A DNA stretch of 64,000 nt from Gordionus sp. m RMFG-2023 (GCF_954871325.1 NC_088777.1:4900509-4964508); one strand, 5' to 3'; positions 35,299 to 48,054 are shown, counted from the stretch's first letter. Notes: generated from the sequence alone by a model not told the origin. Numbers and translations: made by a program.

Positions 35299-37527
35299 TG
35301 TTGCGTTATATACTTTTTGTTTTTGAATTCTTTTTGTTTTTGAATTTTTTATAATCTAATTTTTATTATTTACTATAATCTAATTTTTGTTATTTGTTAT
35401 AATCTAATTTTATTTTATAAACGGCGTAACCTTACTTTTTTAATATTATTTTACTTTTTTGTATTTCATTTATATTCTAATTTGGACTTATAAAAAAATG
35501 TATATAAACGAAGTGTGAAATGAAAAAGTTAGTTAATAAAATATATTTTTACTGACTCGCACCTCGCACCATATCGTTAAGAACCATATTCTTTGCATGG
35601 TGCCCTTTGGGTGGTGGACTAGAAAAAGATGACTACCTATTGTGACGACTATCTAACCTATAGAGACCGCTTTACCTATTGAAATGACTACCTTATCTAT
35701 TGATATGACTACCTATTGTGTATCTAACCTATAGAGACTGCTTAACCTATGGAGATGACTACCTATTGAGACTATCTTATCTATTGTGACTGCCTAAGCT
35801 ATTAATATCCTATGCCTAATATACTGAGATGACCAAGAATCAAACCTTAGTACGTTCTTTCATGCAAAAAACTTCTTTCTTTATGGTGTCCCGGCTCTGG
35901 ATGTTGGACTGGAATATAATAGCCAGCACCTAACCTAATGTGGCAACCTAGAAAGAACCATAATGAAAGTTGGACGTTAGGATGAATTCTATATTGTGAG
36001 ACCAATGATGATTACTTATTATTCTAATTCACGTAAGAAGAAAAGTTATTATATTAAGATTTTATGCCAGGATAAAGGCATGTTATAAATTTTTAAAATC
36101 ATTAAAATGTAAAATCATAATGGATATTTGAACACACAAAAAGCCTTTAAAAATTATTTATAATTTCTTAGTGAAATATTGATACTAAAATGTAAAATCA
36201 TAATGGATATAGACCACACAAAAAGCCTTTAAAAAAATTATTTTCTTAAATTATAGTGAAATATTGATATTTTTTTGATTTCTTGAATGATGACCAATTG
36301 TTGTAAATTAACTAAACCTAAAGATGAAATGATGACCAATTGTTGTAAATTAACTAAACCTAAAGATGAATTCTTAGATATAATTAAAAATAAACCATTA
36401 AAAATCCCAAACAAGAAGATTATTAAAATGTAATTAAAACATATGAATTAAAAGGGATTTAATATGATAAAAATGTTTTTGAAATAAAGCTTTTGAAGAT
36501 TACATTTTTTTTAGATAAATTTGAATGATGTGATGAGATCATTTTCTAAAAACTATCTTATGAAGAATTTTTTTTTTGAATTAAAATTAGGGTGTGAAAT
36601 TTAAAATTTTATTTAAAGAGAGGGAAATGTGAATAATATTTTATTTGCATATTTTAACCTCGGAGATAGAAAATAAACAAAAATTAATTAAACACTAAAA
36701 CGCGAAAAATTAAACGCTTATAAAATATAAATGCTAAAAAATGTAAAACGCAAAAAATATAAAACGCTAAAAATATAAAACGCTAAAAATATAAAACGCA
36801 TAAAACGCTAAAAGTATAAAAGTCTATGATTAACTTAAAAATAATATGATAATCATTATGATTTATCGTTCCTTATTCTGGATTAAAATTTTATTCCTTA
36901 TTCCATAAATTATCATTCCTTATTATATATTTTATTGTTCCAAAATTCAAAATTTTATTCGTGCATATTATTCATATATTTGATTTGATCAACTATTCCA
37001 AATTATATATTCCGATTTATTCCAAATTCCAATATTCGACTGGATTAATTATGAAATTTGAGAAATGTGAACAACGTACGATAAGGATATCAAGCTAACG
37101 ATAACGTTCAACGATTTCATCAAACCTACGAGAACATTTAAGACTTATGCGCTAACCAAGAAGAAACCGAATACAATCGAAACGGAACTTCTAGAACAAC
37201 AAACTCTCTATGACTTCTCCGATGAAATTATCAGAAGAGGGAGAATGTTGCGTTATATACTTTTTGTTTTTGAATTTTTTATAATCTAATTTTTATTATT
37301 TACTATAATCTAATTTTTGTTATTTGTTATAATCTAATTTTATTTTATAAACGGCGTAACTTTACTTTTTTAATATTATTTTACTTTTTTGTATTTCGTT
37401 TACATTCTAATTTGGACTTATAAAAAAATGTATATAAACGAAGTGTGAAATGAAAAAGTTAGTTAATAAAATATATTTTTACTGACTCGCACCTCGCACC
37501 ATATCGTTAGTATCCATATTCTTTGCA
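35299..37527 (+). mobile_element. Young LTR retrotransposon fossil
   Basis: LTRs at 35299-35597 and 37246-37527 start TGTTGCGTTATATAC and end ATTCTTTGCA. They are almost identical; the left one has an extra copy of a 17-bp internal repeat. Target duplication ATAAC lies at 35294-35298 and 37528-37532. TGGTGCCCTTTGGG next to the left LTR is a likely primer-binding site and GAAGAGGGAGAA before the right LTR a purine tract. The 1.65-kb interior keeps only a short coding-like tail before the right LTR and several direct repeats (35620-35830, 36100-36370, and AAAACGC units at 36690-36830). Non-autonomous; probably Ty3-like from the 5-bp duplication. Confidence 0.92.
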
Positions 37528-37532
37528 ATAAC

Positions 37533-38709
37533 AAAATTATATTATTAGCTATATTCAATAATAAAGGATAAAGGAATATATTGTAATAGTTGTATATTTT
37601 ATCTAATAAAAGTTTAAATCTTTTAATTTAATTATATTAAAAATAATTATAACTACATTTTAAATTTCAATTACATTAAATCCGCAGGTTGGCGTTTATT
37701 ATTTTGAATATATTATTATATAAAATATAATAATTTAGAATTATATATGAGAATTTATTCGCTAATTAAAAGTTCATTCTAATAAACTGAATTAACATAA
37801 CGCATGGTAGAGGGGTATGTATAATATTTAAAACAAAATCATTCCCCGGTAAAGTATATTGTTAATATTACGATGTACAATATTATTTCAAGTGACTTTT
37901 TAAATAATAAAAATTAACTATTATTTATCTTAATTTATCTAAGAGTATTATAGTAAATGATTAATTTATATTTATACCATTAGAAAAAAAAAATCACTAT
38001 GAAAGCCTTGTCGTCGGACGCCGTCAAATCAGATGTTTTGGGCTATCCTATCCTACTATTTTAGGATTAAGCCATTTTGTGGTTTACATGCCAACTCACT
38101 ATCGATCATTATATAAATTCCACATGTTATTTAAATACCCACAAAGCTAAAGGATACATCTATCTTATTTAATTCATGAATCGCATATTCAGTAGTATCA
38201 TACAAACCAAAATAATAAATCAGAAATTAATGAGTTGCCCAATATTTATCTAATAAATTTTATAGTAAACCCACAACTAATTATACTACCCTTTCCCCAC
38301 CTTGAATTCTCTCACGCGATATTAAAACAAGATAGTTAAATTATTTTAATAATAAAACGGTAGCATAGTTTTCATATATATAATTCAAATAAGGGCTCTT
38401 AAAACAAATATAAACAGGATCAATATAATCTCTTTTGATGATACTAAATACGTTTTGCAGTATAATAATATTTAAATACTTCTTTACAAAGAAAAAAAAT
38501 ATCAGCTGCTCTTCGGGTAGCCAATCAAATTGTAAGATTTATATGACATTACATCGTGCAGAAAATTTTAACCAATTTTCACCTAAATTCTCGCCATCTT
38601 TGCTAAATTCTCCCTCTTTAATCTTGAAACAGTTAAACATATTTTTTTTGAAATATTTATTTTTTATAGCAGATGAAATAATTACATATATATATATTTA
38701 ATTACGTTT
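37533..38709. other. AT-rich spacer before FLYWCH exons
   Basis: No exon supported. A frame at 38435-38701 has no splice sites or family features. Confidence 0.4.
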
Positions 38710-38735
38710 AGGATATTTATGCATGTTTAATATCA

Positions 38736-38958
38736 ATGTCTTACATACCTTCTACTGATAAAAAATATATTCTATGTAACGGTCATTGTTACATGAAATT
38801 CGAAACTTCTTATGGAATAACCTTTTATAAATGTTCTAAAAAATTATGCTATGGATCTGGTTCAATAGTCAATAATCTTTTTCAGAGCATAACGAATCAT
38901 TCAGCTCATTGTATTCAAGCTGCTGGAAATAACAAATTTAATATAGTTTTAGTTAAAG
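38736..38958 (+). CDS. FLYWCH zinc-finger exon, AT-rich type
   Basis: Reads MSYIPSTDKKYILCNGHCYM, then ITFYKCSKKLCYGSGSIVNN and SITNHSAHC: CX4C followed by HX3C, a variant FLYWCH finger. It is closest to the modules at 49725 and 56691 (FY+C....C.G.G). Donor GGTTAA fits phase 1. The left end is uncertain: either translation starts at the ATG at 38736 or an acceptor at 38710 adds nine residues in phase 0. It is the first exon of the right-hand group and its codons are much more AT-rich than those at 48-63 kb. Confidence 0.75.
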
Positions 38959-39003
38959 GTTAATTTTAACCTTAACCTCTTAAAAATTTTATTTATTTGC
39001 TAG

Positions 39004-39060
39004 GCCTAAATAATGCCAAACCAACTCGAGACACTTATGAACAGATTTGTTCACAATTAG
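39004..39060 (+). CDS. Linker exon (19 codons, phase 1-1)
   Basis: Acceptor TTTGCTAG, donor GTACCC. Reads GLNNAKPTRDTYEQICSQL. Follows the FLYWCH exon by 45 bp. Confidence 0.5.
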
Positions 39061-39267
39061 GTACCCTTTATCACTTTAATATATTATATGTCTATATTAG
39101 GGCAAAACTCATCAATTCCTACAATAATATTAAATTCTGATCAAAAGAATATAGCAACAAGTTATATATAATTCTATTTATTTGCTTCATTTATTTTTAA
39201 AGTAAATATATTTTTGTGGCTTATATGTGTTGATACGTTAAATTTAGTTATTTATGATTATTTTTAG

Positions 39268-39342
39268 ATATTCTAAAAACTAAAATTAATAATCAATCTA
39301 TAGTTATGGACAACAAATCAAACACAAATGAAAACAACATAA
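39268..39342 (+). CDS. Linker exon (25 codons, phase 1-1)
   Basis: Acceptor ATTTTTAG, donor GTTTAT. Reads DILKTKINNQSIVMDN then KSNTNENNI. Polar, no fold. Confidence 0.45.
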
Positions 39343-39393
39343 GTTTATATATAACTATATCAAACTAATATGACATTAATAATTGTATTTTAG

Positions 39394-39474
39394 AAATAAA
39401 GTCAACAGAAGACCTACCAAAACTCAAAAGTATTGATCTAATAAAAATTGAGGATGATGTAATAATGACACAAG
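39394..39474 (+). CDS. Linker exon (27 codons, phase 1-1)
   Basis: Acceptor GTATTTTAG and a consensus donor GTGAGT. Reads EIKSTEDLPKLKSIDLIKIE then DDVIMTQ. The DLIKIEDD stretch resembles an acidic interaction or SUMO-interacting-like motif, which is only a composition remark. Confidence 0.6.
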
Positions 39475-39559
39475 GTGAGTCAAACCATGTTAGTACAGGT
39501 AATCAAAAATTAAAAAAATATTAAATATAAATATATATTTATTCCTAGACTAGACATAC

Positions 39560-40411
39560 ACACCAATAAACTATTGGTAGCTGATACAAATTAAAATTTT
39601 ATTGATCGAGTATTTATATATATATAGACAGCATAAATTGACACACCGACATAAATTTTTTATAATATTTATTTTAAATTGCAAATAAAATTATTTTTTT
39701 AAAATAAAATATACACTGCAAATTATCATATTTTTAGATTATATAAATTTGAATTTTATAAATTCAACTTCTTATTCTTGTAAAAATAATAATGTTATGG
39801 CTCTGACAATCCACATATTTTTCAACAATCTGATTTGATATTGGTTCAAAACCGATCCGACACCAATCCGATATTTATATTGATTTTTCACCACCCCCCT
39901 TTCAGCAAATGTAATTAAGAAATCAATATTTTTTATGCAAAAAATCAAATTATGCATTTTATTTTATTTTTTTTATTTCTACAATAATTAAAAAAAGTTT
40001 ATGGATATTGGTAGTATTAAATGAATTTTTAATTATTCCTCCCCTTGAAATTAGAATTTTGCATATAACATATTTTGCAAAATTATCTTTGTCTTTTGTA
40101 AAATATTTCCATAATTCAAATACCATATTTAAAAAATATTTAAAGTATAAATAATAAATTGACGTTATTATTTAAAAAGATTTAAAATAAATAAAACTTT
40201 GGGTGTTCCTTTTTATTTTTATTAAAAAAAGTTTTTAAATACTATAAATCTATTTAAAATAAATAAAATGCATTTATAGAAAATATTTTTAATATAAAAT
40301 AAATATAACATAAAATAACAAAAAAATAATATTGGATCAGATTGGTTTTTTTACAAGTATCAGCCCGATCCAATATTTTTTTGGAAAACGCTAAATATCG
40401 GCACAGCTCTA
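39560..40411. repeat. Probable hAT-like repeat related to the 'CCGATA' family
   Basis: GATATTGGTTCAAAACCGATCC near 39836 and GATCAGATTGG...GCCCGATCC near 40335, then ATATCGGCACAGCTCTA ending at 40411. The left end is not resolved. Confidence 0.45.
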
Positions 40412-41099
40412 AATATTATTTTAAAAAATTTGTCACTTTTTTTGATCTATCAGCAAAGTAATAAAATTTTAAAATCTTAAAAAACAATCATTATTAATGT
40501 CAAAATATGATATAAACGAATATATGAATAAAATCTATGATGTAGGATGTTTATACAAGTTTCAAATATTATTAATTAAATAAATGTAAAGAAGTGTTGC
40601 TTAATATATCAATGTTACAGATGAAAATTATTTTAAAGACCAGGAGATTTCTTGGAAGACTTCAGTCTTGAAAAATGGTTACTAAAATTAAAATTTTTTG
40701 CACATGTGTACATTATGTTTACTGAATTAGTAATTTTAAATTGAAATTGAAATATCTACAAATTTATCCAACAAAAAATCATAAAACAATATATTTAAAT
40801 TATAATACATATCAATAATTCAACTTTAAACATGTTTTAAAATAAAATTATAACACTAATAGCATTCATATATAATAAAATTTTATGCAAAGATAAAAAT
40901 ATAACATGGATAGAGTTTATTCAAATATGACAATAGATGTATAGTCCCCCACTCTTGCCCCATTCTTTCTCTTGATCCTAAAACAATGTATGCAAGGTAT
41001 TATAAACATACCCCATTTTGTTATGTTGTAACTGGATTATTTGTTATAAACACAAGTATACTTTATTAAAATATAACATCTTTTTACTTAGAGAGAATC
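40412..41099. other. AT-rich spacer
   Basis: Nothing recognised. Confidence 0.4.
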
Positions 41100-42300
41100 T
41101 TTAATTGGGTCTTTCTATTCTTGTTTGTTCTATTCTCTTGTATTTCTCCAATACAATATCCTTCCCCTGAAGAAAATCGGCCTATGAATTCTTATCTGTA
41201 TTTCCTTGCTATAACATGGCTAGAGTATTATTCTGTTGTGTATTATGTATCTTTGAAACCAATTTATAAACTTTTTAACTGGACAAATATGACTGTCTCT
41301 GACTAAAAATTGGCTCAGATAATTCTATTGTGTTTTATGCCAGTCTCACTGGTAATTTTTATATGATGTTGACTTGTGGTAGTATATATATATATATATT
41401 GCTTTAGTTAACACTGGATTTTTTGTTTCTTATTTCATTTTTTTTTTCTTGCAAATCAATCCTTTTATATCTCGTCATTACGCAGTTGTAGTTTACACCA
41501 AGATTTACTGGCTGTTATATCATTATGTTAATTCTTGGATATGTTGGGCCATCTATGAGTTCTGTTCATTGATTTCAGCAATGCAATATTTGAAAGGGCA
41601 CCGTTTAAGAAAATGATACCCTCCACAGCCTATACAAGCTCTAAAAGACTTGTGTACTGGTCTTGCCGTGTAAGTTTATTATTTTTGCTATTTTAACATA
41701 ATTCCTACTAAATTGACAGATTTCTTTCACATTAGAAGTTGATTGCAGTCTCGCTACTTCCATTCTCGAATTTTCAATTCACGGAGACGTTTCTAAAGCT
41801 TTACCAAAAATCATATCATTGGCTAATAAACATAATATAATATCGATATTTGACATGACAGCCCTGCAATGAACCTATTCCGTAGGGAATGATATAGCAT
41901 ATCTCCAAACGAGCTGCTAGATGTTTACAGTCTATGATATTTAAGTACGGATTCATTTTACTCTTGTTTGGATGTCGCAAATTTCTACCTTTCTTTTGAG
42001 AATTTATATCAGCTCAACGATTTTCTCTTCTGACGTGAACAAATATCATACATTATTGTATATATTTTGTGTTCTAAGTTTATTAGAACACAAAGATTTT
42101 TGTTGCTCGTTTATCATTTTAACGGGTATACATTCTAAACCGATGGGTACACTTATTCTCCCTCTTATAGTGCAGGCAATTTGTATATTCATATTTATCT
42201 CCTTGTTTTTTTACGAAGCGCCAATTTCTTATGTTAACACTTATTGCATAAATAATTCAATATTTATGTTAGGATCCCAATTAGAATAAAATCACACTCT
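41100..42300 (+). pseudogene. Possible multi-membrane-span protein relic
   Basis: Several plus-strand frames are strongly hydrophobic: SYLYFLAITWLEYYSVVYYV near 41190, YTKIYWLLYHYVNSWICWAI near 41500 followed by SAMQYLKGHRLRK, and LILPLIVQAICIFIFISLFF near 42160. The order of spans and the basic residues after the second one recall a class A receptor, but frames are broken between them and TTT-rich DNA can imitate membrane spans. Confidence 0.25.
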
Positions 42301-43440
42301 CTGATTATGAACCAAGAACGTGAACTCGACTTTGAAAAACATTTTAGACTTGGATCACTGAATTCGCTAAATTAAAATTATATCGACAAATGCTGAAATA
42401 GCAGTTTAAAGTTGTTAAGTAGAGCGACAAAATAGTACCGCACCCTACCCACAAGATACTCGAGCTTAACAAGAGATTCATCAATACATAAAATTATCGA
42501 TGCGACAAGTGCCTGTATAATTATAGATACGACAATAGTGCCTGCTTACAAAATGGATATCCAAATGGATAATCTTGCGGGCCATAACAAATTTAGTAGC
42601 CAGGAGCCGAGATGAGTACTTCCCGAAAAAGCAAGTTTTGAAAGATAGAAATGTCTTTTACCGAGAATGGGCATACATAGATTCTCTCCGTAAGAAGAAG
42701 AGATAAATTTATCGATCCTGTTTAATCGGAGAACGACGAGCCGCTAACCGCCGTTTTGATTTTTTAAAAAACCTTCGCCCACCTACGATACTATTGGCAG
42801 CGGACGTAGGCCAATATATAATTTGTGATTGTTAATTATTTCCGTCTAAAAAAGAAATACTAGTTATACATTCTAAATATTATTTTGTTGGTCATTAAAA
42901 AATTTTTAATATAATTTAATTTTGCATCAGGAAAAAGTGACTAAATAATTTACTTTTCACTTATATTTAACTGCTAAATATAAGTTTAAAAAAAAAAATG
43001 TCAAGTGATTTGTGTCAGGTGTGCAATTTTTACCATCATTATCTATTTGTAAAATGAAAGCATTTGGTCTGAATCGGAAGTTTTTTAGCTTTCTCGCCCT
43101 GGACTTTCAATTTTTTCCTTTTTCAAAAAAATATATTTTAAAAAAATTGACTAAATTTAAATAAATCGGAGCTGGGCCCGGCTTAAAATATACGTTAAAA
43201 TCATAGGTTTTGAAAGAAAAAAATATTTTCAAAGCATTTTTCTACTAATAAAATTTGCGATTTTCAACCCTGAAAGATTTTTCCATGCATGAAAAAATAA
43301 TAAAAATATAAAATATTTGGTATTTTTAGAGGTAAAATTTTTTGAATATTTTTTTTTTCAAACTCTAAGCTATCTTAAATCTAAGCTATGCTTAAGATTT
43401 TCTATCTATTGTTTTAAGAGAATAAAATATGTTATATCCG
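42301..43440. other. Spacer without recognised gene
   Basis: 42300-42830 is less AT-rich than its surroundings but no frame longer than a few dozen codons or family motif was found on either strand. Confidence 0.4.
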
Positions 43441-43452
43441 CCCCCCCCCTCC
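43441..43452. repeat. C9-TCC tract
   Basis: Nine C followed by TCC. Similar tracts: 44051-44062, 51728-51740 (C10) and 58508-58519. Confidence 0.8.
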
Positions 43453-43703
43453 TTCTCCACCAATAAAACGTTTATATTTTATATAAAATACAAATCGCGA
43501 AACGTCAGAAGTTTATCGTTTTCAGTGAAATAATGGGGAACTATACTCTGATAAAATTTGCATAACAATAATGAAATCTCTTTTGGGAGTAGTAGGTGGG
43601 GTGGGGAGGAGGAGAAGACATATCCCTAAAAAAATACCTTATACAACCACGAGGGTGGTTAAAAATATAATTTTAAATTTAAAAAAAAATTATTTTTTTT
43701 TAG

Positions 43704-43802
43704 AAACATTAGAATCGCCAACCGATAAGATTGCTGTAGATGCCGAAACTTCTAGAGGAACATCTCAAGATGAATTTCGGAAATTTTTGTCTAACCATCC
43801 AG
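43704..43802 (+). CDS. Linker exon (33 codons, phase 1-1)
   Basis: Acceptor TTTTTTTTTAG, donor GGTTATAC. Reads ETLESPTDKIAVDAETSRGT then SQDEFRKFLSNHP. Acidic/polar spacer, with codon use like the exons at 48-63 kb. The intron on its left is long (from 39475), the one on its right is about 4.6 kb and filled with transposon remains. Confidence 0.65.
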
Positions 43803-43900
43803 GTTATACCCATATAATTACTAGATTTTTTGATTGTTTACGTAACATAAATCTCATATTATAAATGATTACAAAATGTGTAAACATTCTGAATTCATAT

Positions 43901-43979
43901 TAGCGCGATCGCGATTTGACAGCTGATCGCTTTTTTAAATCTTTAAAAAAATCTGTCAGCTGTAAAATCGCGATCGCTA
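43901..43979. repeat. Short foldback with GCGATCGC ends
   Basis: TAGCGCGATCGCGATTTGAC AGCTGA is repeated in inverse at the right side (TCAGCTGTAAAATCGCGATC GCTA) around an AT loop. It could fold into a hairpin of about 30 bp; probably a small MITE or solo terminal pair. Confidence 0.7.
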
Positions 43980-44142
43980 CCGCGCCACTGTGTATTCAAG
44001 GTTATCCCGTTTCGATTCGATCATCATAAATATAAAAAACAATATCAATACCCCCCCCCTCCTATTTTTATCGATTTAAAACTATCATTTTGTTTATAGT
44101 TTTTTATATTTATTTTATTTAACGGAATTGATGAAAACAGCT

Positions 44143-44390
44143 GGGGACGCCATTTTGATTACGCATTATCAGTAATAAAAATTTTAAACGAAGAGGCCAA
44201 TTTATATTTCCTATATGTCTGACGCAAATTTTGTTAAAGGAATAGCCTGATCATCGAGTTAATAAATAGTAGTTTATTTAACATGAGAATAATTACTATA
44301 CGGGTTACCAAAATGGCGGTTCCAGCTGATTAGCATTCAACGACGCTTCCAAATGCATTATTATGAATGCATCGTCAGTCTAGGTATTAT
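44143..44390. mobile_element. MITE ('CAGTCTAG' family), truncated copy
   Basis: Direct repeat of 47400-47695: shared blocks include AACATGAGAATAATTACTAT, AAAATGGCGG and CATCGTCAGTCTAGGTATTA. The left terminal repeat is missing. Confidence 0.7.
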
Positions 44391-44469
44391 TATATGTCAT
44401 CGGTTTTACCCAAAGCTTAAGAAATTGTGTTGTTTAAAAAGACTAAGATTATAAACCAAAATAACATTA

Positions 44470-44610
44470 TGTAAGTCTCAAAGATTTTGCTCATAGTTGG
44501 CCAGAAACGCTCGGACATCTATTTGCCAAATATCAATGCTCACATAAATTTATTTTAGCTAAAATTTTATTTCGGGCCATTTTGAAAAATCGACTCAAAT
44601 CGTAGCTTTT
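44470..44610. repeat. Diverged copy of TAGTGTTGTTAAACGG-family MITE
   Basis: Internal part only: GTAAGTCTCAAAGATTTTGC TCATAG and TTTTGAAAAATCGACTCAAA. Confidence 0.5.
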
Positions 44611-45234
44611 GACGGAGACTAGCGTTTTGAAGGAAATAATTAATTGTTTAAAATTTAAAGCTCGCGTTATTTCACAACTTAAATTAGAGCATATTTTTTT
44701 TATTAATATTGATATTTCCTCAATTAATACATAATTTTTTTTTTATAAAATTATATTAAAAAATTATTTTTTTTTTTTTCTTGAATAATTAAAAGATTTT
44801 AATAAAAATCAGTAAATTAACATTAAATTAAATTTTTCAAGGAATCGCATTTTGTAATGAACATATTGTGTCATTGAGTAAAATCCTAGATAAAAATATC
44901 TGATACATGTTACTGTACAACAAGAGCATTGTTAGTCTTTCAAACCCCCACCCCCACCCCTGACACATTTTTATAGGTGGCATCCACAATGGAGTTTAAT
45001 GACAGACTTGGCTAGATTGAAGAGTCTGAAAGATATAAGAAATGAAATCTTAATTCAGCTTTGTTGAGAGTATTTTTAGAAAATTTGTATTAATGATTTT
45101 TTTTTTGAATAAGCTAATTCCTCCAATTCTCCTTGAATTTATAAATTTTTGTACCCATATTTGTTTTTTTGTTTTTTGAGTCTCATTGAAAGAATAGCTT
45201 ATTTTGATTTATTAAAAGATTAATATTAAATAAA

Positions 45235-46440
45235 AAAATATTTTGGTGAAATCTGATTGTTTCTTAATGGAAGTTACCACTTTCAATATATTTTGGCTAT
45301 TAAATATGCCGCTTTTACTTCTGAAATTTATTATATATATATCATTCAAAATATTTTGATCACCACCACCTTGCAAAATAAAATACCTAATTCTTGTATT
45401 ATATAACATGCTTCATCAAATTTAGTTCTAATAAGATGCTCCCCTTGATATTGGGGGTCCAATAAATAAGCAGCATTGTGATCACATGTATTTAGATCAT
45501 TTTTTATCTTTTCAAACATAACTTTAATTTTTTTTTTCTTCAGAAGGAAAAAATATAGAATCATGGCATGATTGTATTATGTATTTTTCCAAATTAAGCA
45601 TCTCGTTCTTTACGAGGGCCAAAGTACATTTAACCCCTTGCACTTTCAACAATGAGGTAGCTAAAGTTTGGAGTATAGCTAAAAATGTTAAATTTTTCAT
45701 CCAAAATATTTCTTCATTTAGTATATTATTAATAATTTCTATGGGACAAATATCACATACAGCTTTTTCAACAACTGATGCTTTCAGAGCTTTCTTATAT
45801 ATTTGTATTTGCTCCATACATTTTATTGACGATGCCCATTTTGTTTGGCTAATTGTACTTAATGTACATGGTATACCATGTTGATTTTTATTACGAGAAA
45901 TACTGCTATTCTTGAAAAATTTAACAATTTTTTATAATTATTGAAATATATGGTAACTGAAGTCGTTCAATCTTTCAAAATTGTGAAAGAATAACTGCAA
46001 TGTATGCGCTGCACAACCATGACATTGTATATGATTATAAATAGATTCCGACTTAATAATTCTCGAGGCTACTTTCATGTTAGCGGAATTATCATTAACT
46101 AATTCATGAATTACATTTTTAAATTCCTGGGAAAATATAATCTGCCATATGATGATTTTCCTCGGTATCAAAAAATTTGTAGATTACTGGAGCAGGCGTC
46201 ATCACCATAGAATTAATAATACTTTCGTTTCTAATGTTGCTCCAGCCATCTACAATTTATGTGAGAAGCTTTGTCTATTATATCTGCAACTCTCACCTCC
46301 ATATCTCCTGACGCTTTGTCTAGAAGATATCCAGCCAGCTGCCTTCGCCCGGGTAAAGTGTAAATAGGACATATTTTTTTAAAAAAAAATTCTTGGATGT
46401 AGGGATTTTCAGTGATGTGGAAAGGTAAATTACCCGCATA
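45235..46440 (-). pseudogene. hAT transposase relic, minus strand
   Basis: Homologous to residues in the middle and C-terminal parts of the transposase at 16446, covering about 16905-18085 of that element in reverse order. Recognisable pieces are EQIQIYKKALKASVVEKAVC, FDEACYIIQELGIL and HIQCHGCAAHTLQLFFHNFE. Many frame changes and stops; no terminal repeat on this side. Confidence 0.85.
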
Positions 46441-46569
46441 TCAACATATTTTTATGACAAACTCCTTTGTTGTTTTTCTCTCTGAAATTATTTATATACT
46501 TACTTACCATTTACTTTTATCACCTTATTGTGATTAATTTGGAACCTAAATTTTCGGTTTACCTAAATA

Positions 46570-47160
46570 AAGCATCCAAATACAAAATCTATATTTTCTC
46601 CATCTGAAGAAAAAAATAATTAAAGTTTGAAAAGATAAAAAAAAATGATCTAATATGCATGTGCTCACAATGCTGCCTTTTTTATTTTACCCCCGACATC
46701 AAGGAGAGCTTACTAGTACTGAATTTGATGAAGCATGTGATATAATACAAGAATTTGGTATTTTGAAGGTGGTGATAATCAAAATATTTTGAGTGATATA
46801 ATAAATTTCAGGAGTAAAAGCGGCATATTTAATAGTCAAAATATGCTGAAAGTGGTAGCTTCCATAAGAAGAAATAAGATTTCGGCCTCTAGTTGGTGGT
46901 ATTCAATTTGTAAACCTTGCCTATTAAGAGCAGTAGCTAGTATTTTACTAACATTTCCTAGATATTCATTCGAAAAACAGAAATCGATTGAAGACTTCTA
47001 CAACAGGAAAATTGGTAAGAGTATATCCTAACTATTGATTAAATATTAAAGAAAATAATGATATTGAATATGAATCGGAACAAGACTTTGACACGGAGGG
47101 CGAAACATTAACTATGGATTGCCCATATTTGACATTTGACCGGTCAAATGCACAACCCTG
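46570..47160 (+). pseudogene. hAT 3' half relic, plus strand
   Basis: Covers about 17790-18541 of the complete element, including NFRSKSGIFNSQNMLKVVAS and ASSWWYSICKPC, and ends with the true terminus TTTGACCGGTCAAATGCACA ACCCTG at 47160. Together with the minus-strand piece on its left it makes an inverted pair that overlaps over the 3' part of the transposase. Confidence 0.85.
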
Positions 47161-47399
47161 ATTACATTTATATGGAGTTATAATTACATTTAGTGAAAGT
47201 TATTGCTGCAAGTATTTATTTTTTTGCGAGTCATTATGAGTATTATTATTTTTTTTGGCAATATTATTTTTAAATAAAAAGATTATTTTTTCCTCGCAAT
47301 TATTAAAGCCCTCAAAAAAAGGGAAGATTATTATTTTTTATTTTATTTTTTTTTATCATCGCTTTTAAAGGGTAAGAAAACCTCAATGACATATATAAT

Positions 47400-47695
47400 A
47401 CATAGACTGACGATTCATTCATTAAAAGTGTACATCAATGCAAATCAGCTGGAATCTTGGTTACACTAATCATTATTAAAATTTTAAACGAGAGCCTAAT
47501 TTATTCCTATATATGATGCAAACTTTATTAAAGAATTACCATATCATCGAGATAATAAGGAAGCAAGTTATCAATTTAATAGTAGTTTTTAACATGAGAA
47601 TAATTACTATAAGTTTTTCCAAAATGGCGGGTCCAGCTGATTTGCTTTTAACGACGCTTAAAAATGCATTTTAATGAATGAATCTTCAGTCTAGG
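47400..47695. mobile_element. MITE with ~60-bp terminal inverted repeats
   Basis: Left end TAGACTGACGATTCATTCAT TAAAAG...CAGCTGGAA is repeated inverted at the right (TCCAGCTGATTTGC... AATGAATGAATCTTCAGTCTAG). About 300 bp with no coding capacity. Confidence 0.8.
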
Positions 47696-48054
47696 TATTA
47701 TATTTGTCATTGGGAAACATATATATTGAATAATAAAACTGTGGAATTGAATATACGTGTTATAACGGAAATAAAAACTGCGAAAGTTATCACCACCCTA
47801 AAAGAATAATTATGCCAGTCACTTTTTGACAGGCTTCGGGATTTGTCCGGGTATAGATTTATAAACTTAGAAATAATGTTTTGAAGAAATGAAAAAAATA
47901 ATTGGAAATATATGCGCAATCGTATAACCTCCATAAATTTCTCATTTATAGGGCTCGGTTATTTTTAATATGAATGATGGGGAATAGGAATTGACCCCAA
48001 ATAGAATTAGGGAATGTGTTAAGTTGACGCTGCATGTAGTCTATTTGAAGGGTA

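Noticed and set aside
43571-43864. 97-codon frame starting MKSLLGVVGG
   Set aside because: The left half is AT/GT-rich intron; only the part between acceptor 43703 and donor 43803 looks coding.
45579-45884. Plus-strand 101-codon frame
   Set aside because: Antisense shadow of the hAT transposase relic; the same shadow occurs at 17573-17767 for the full copy.
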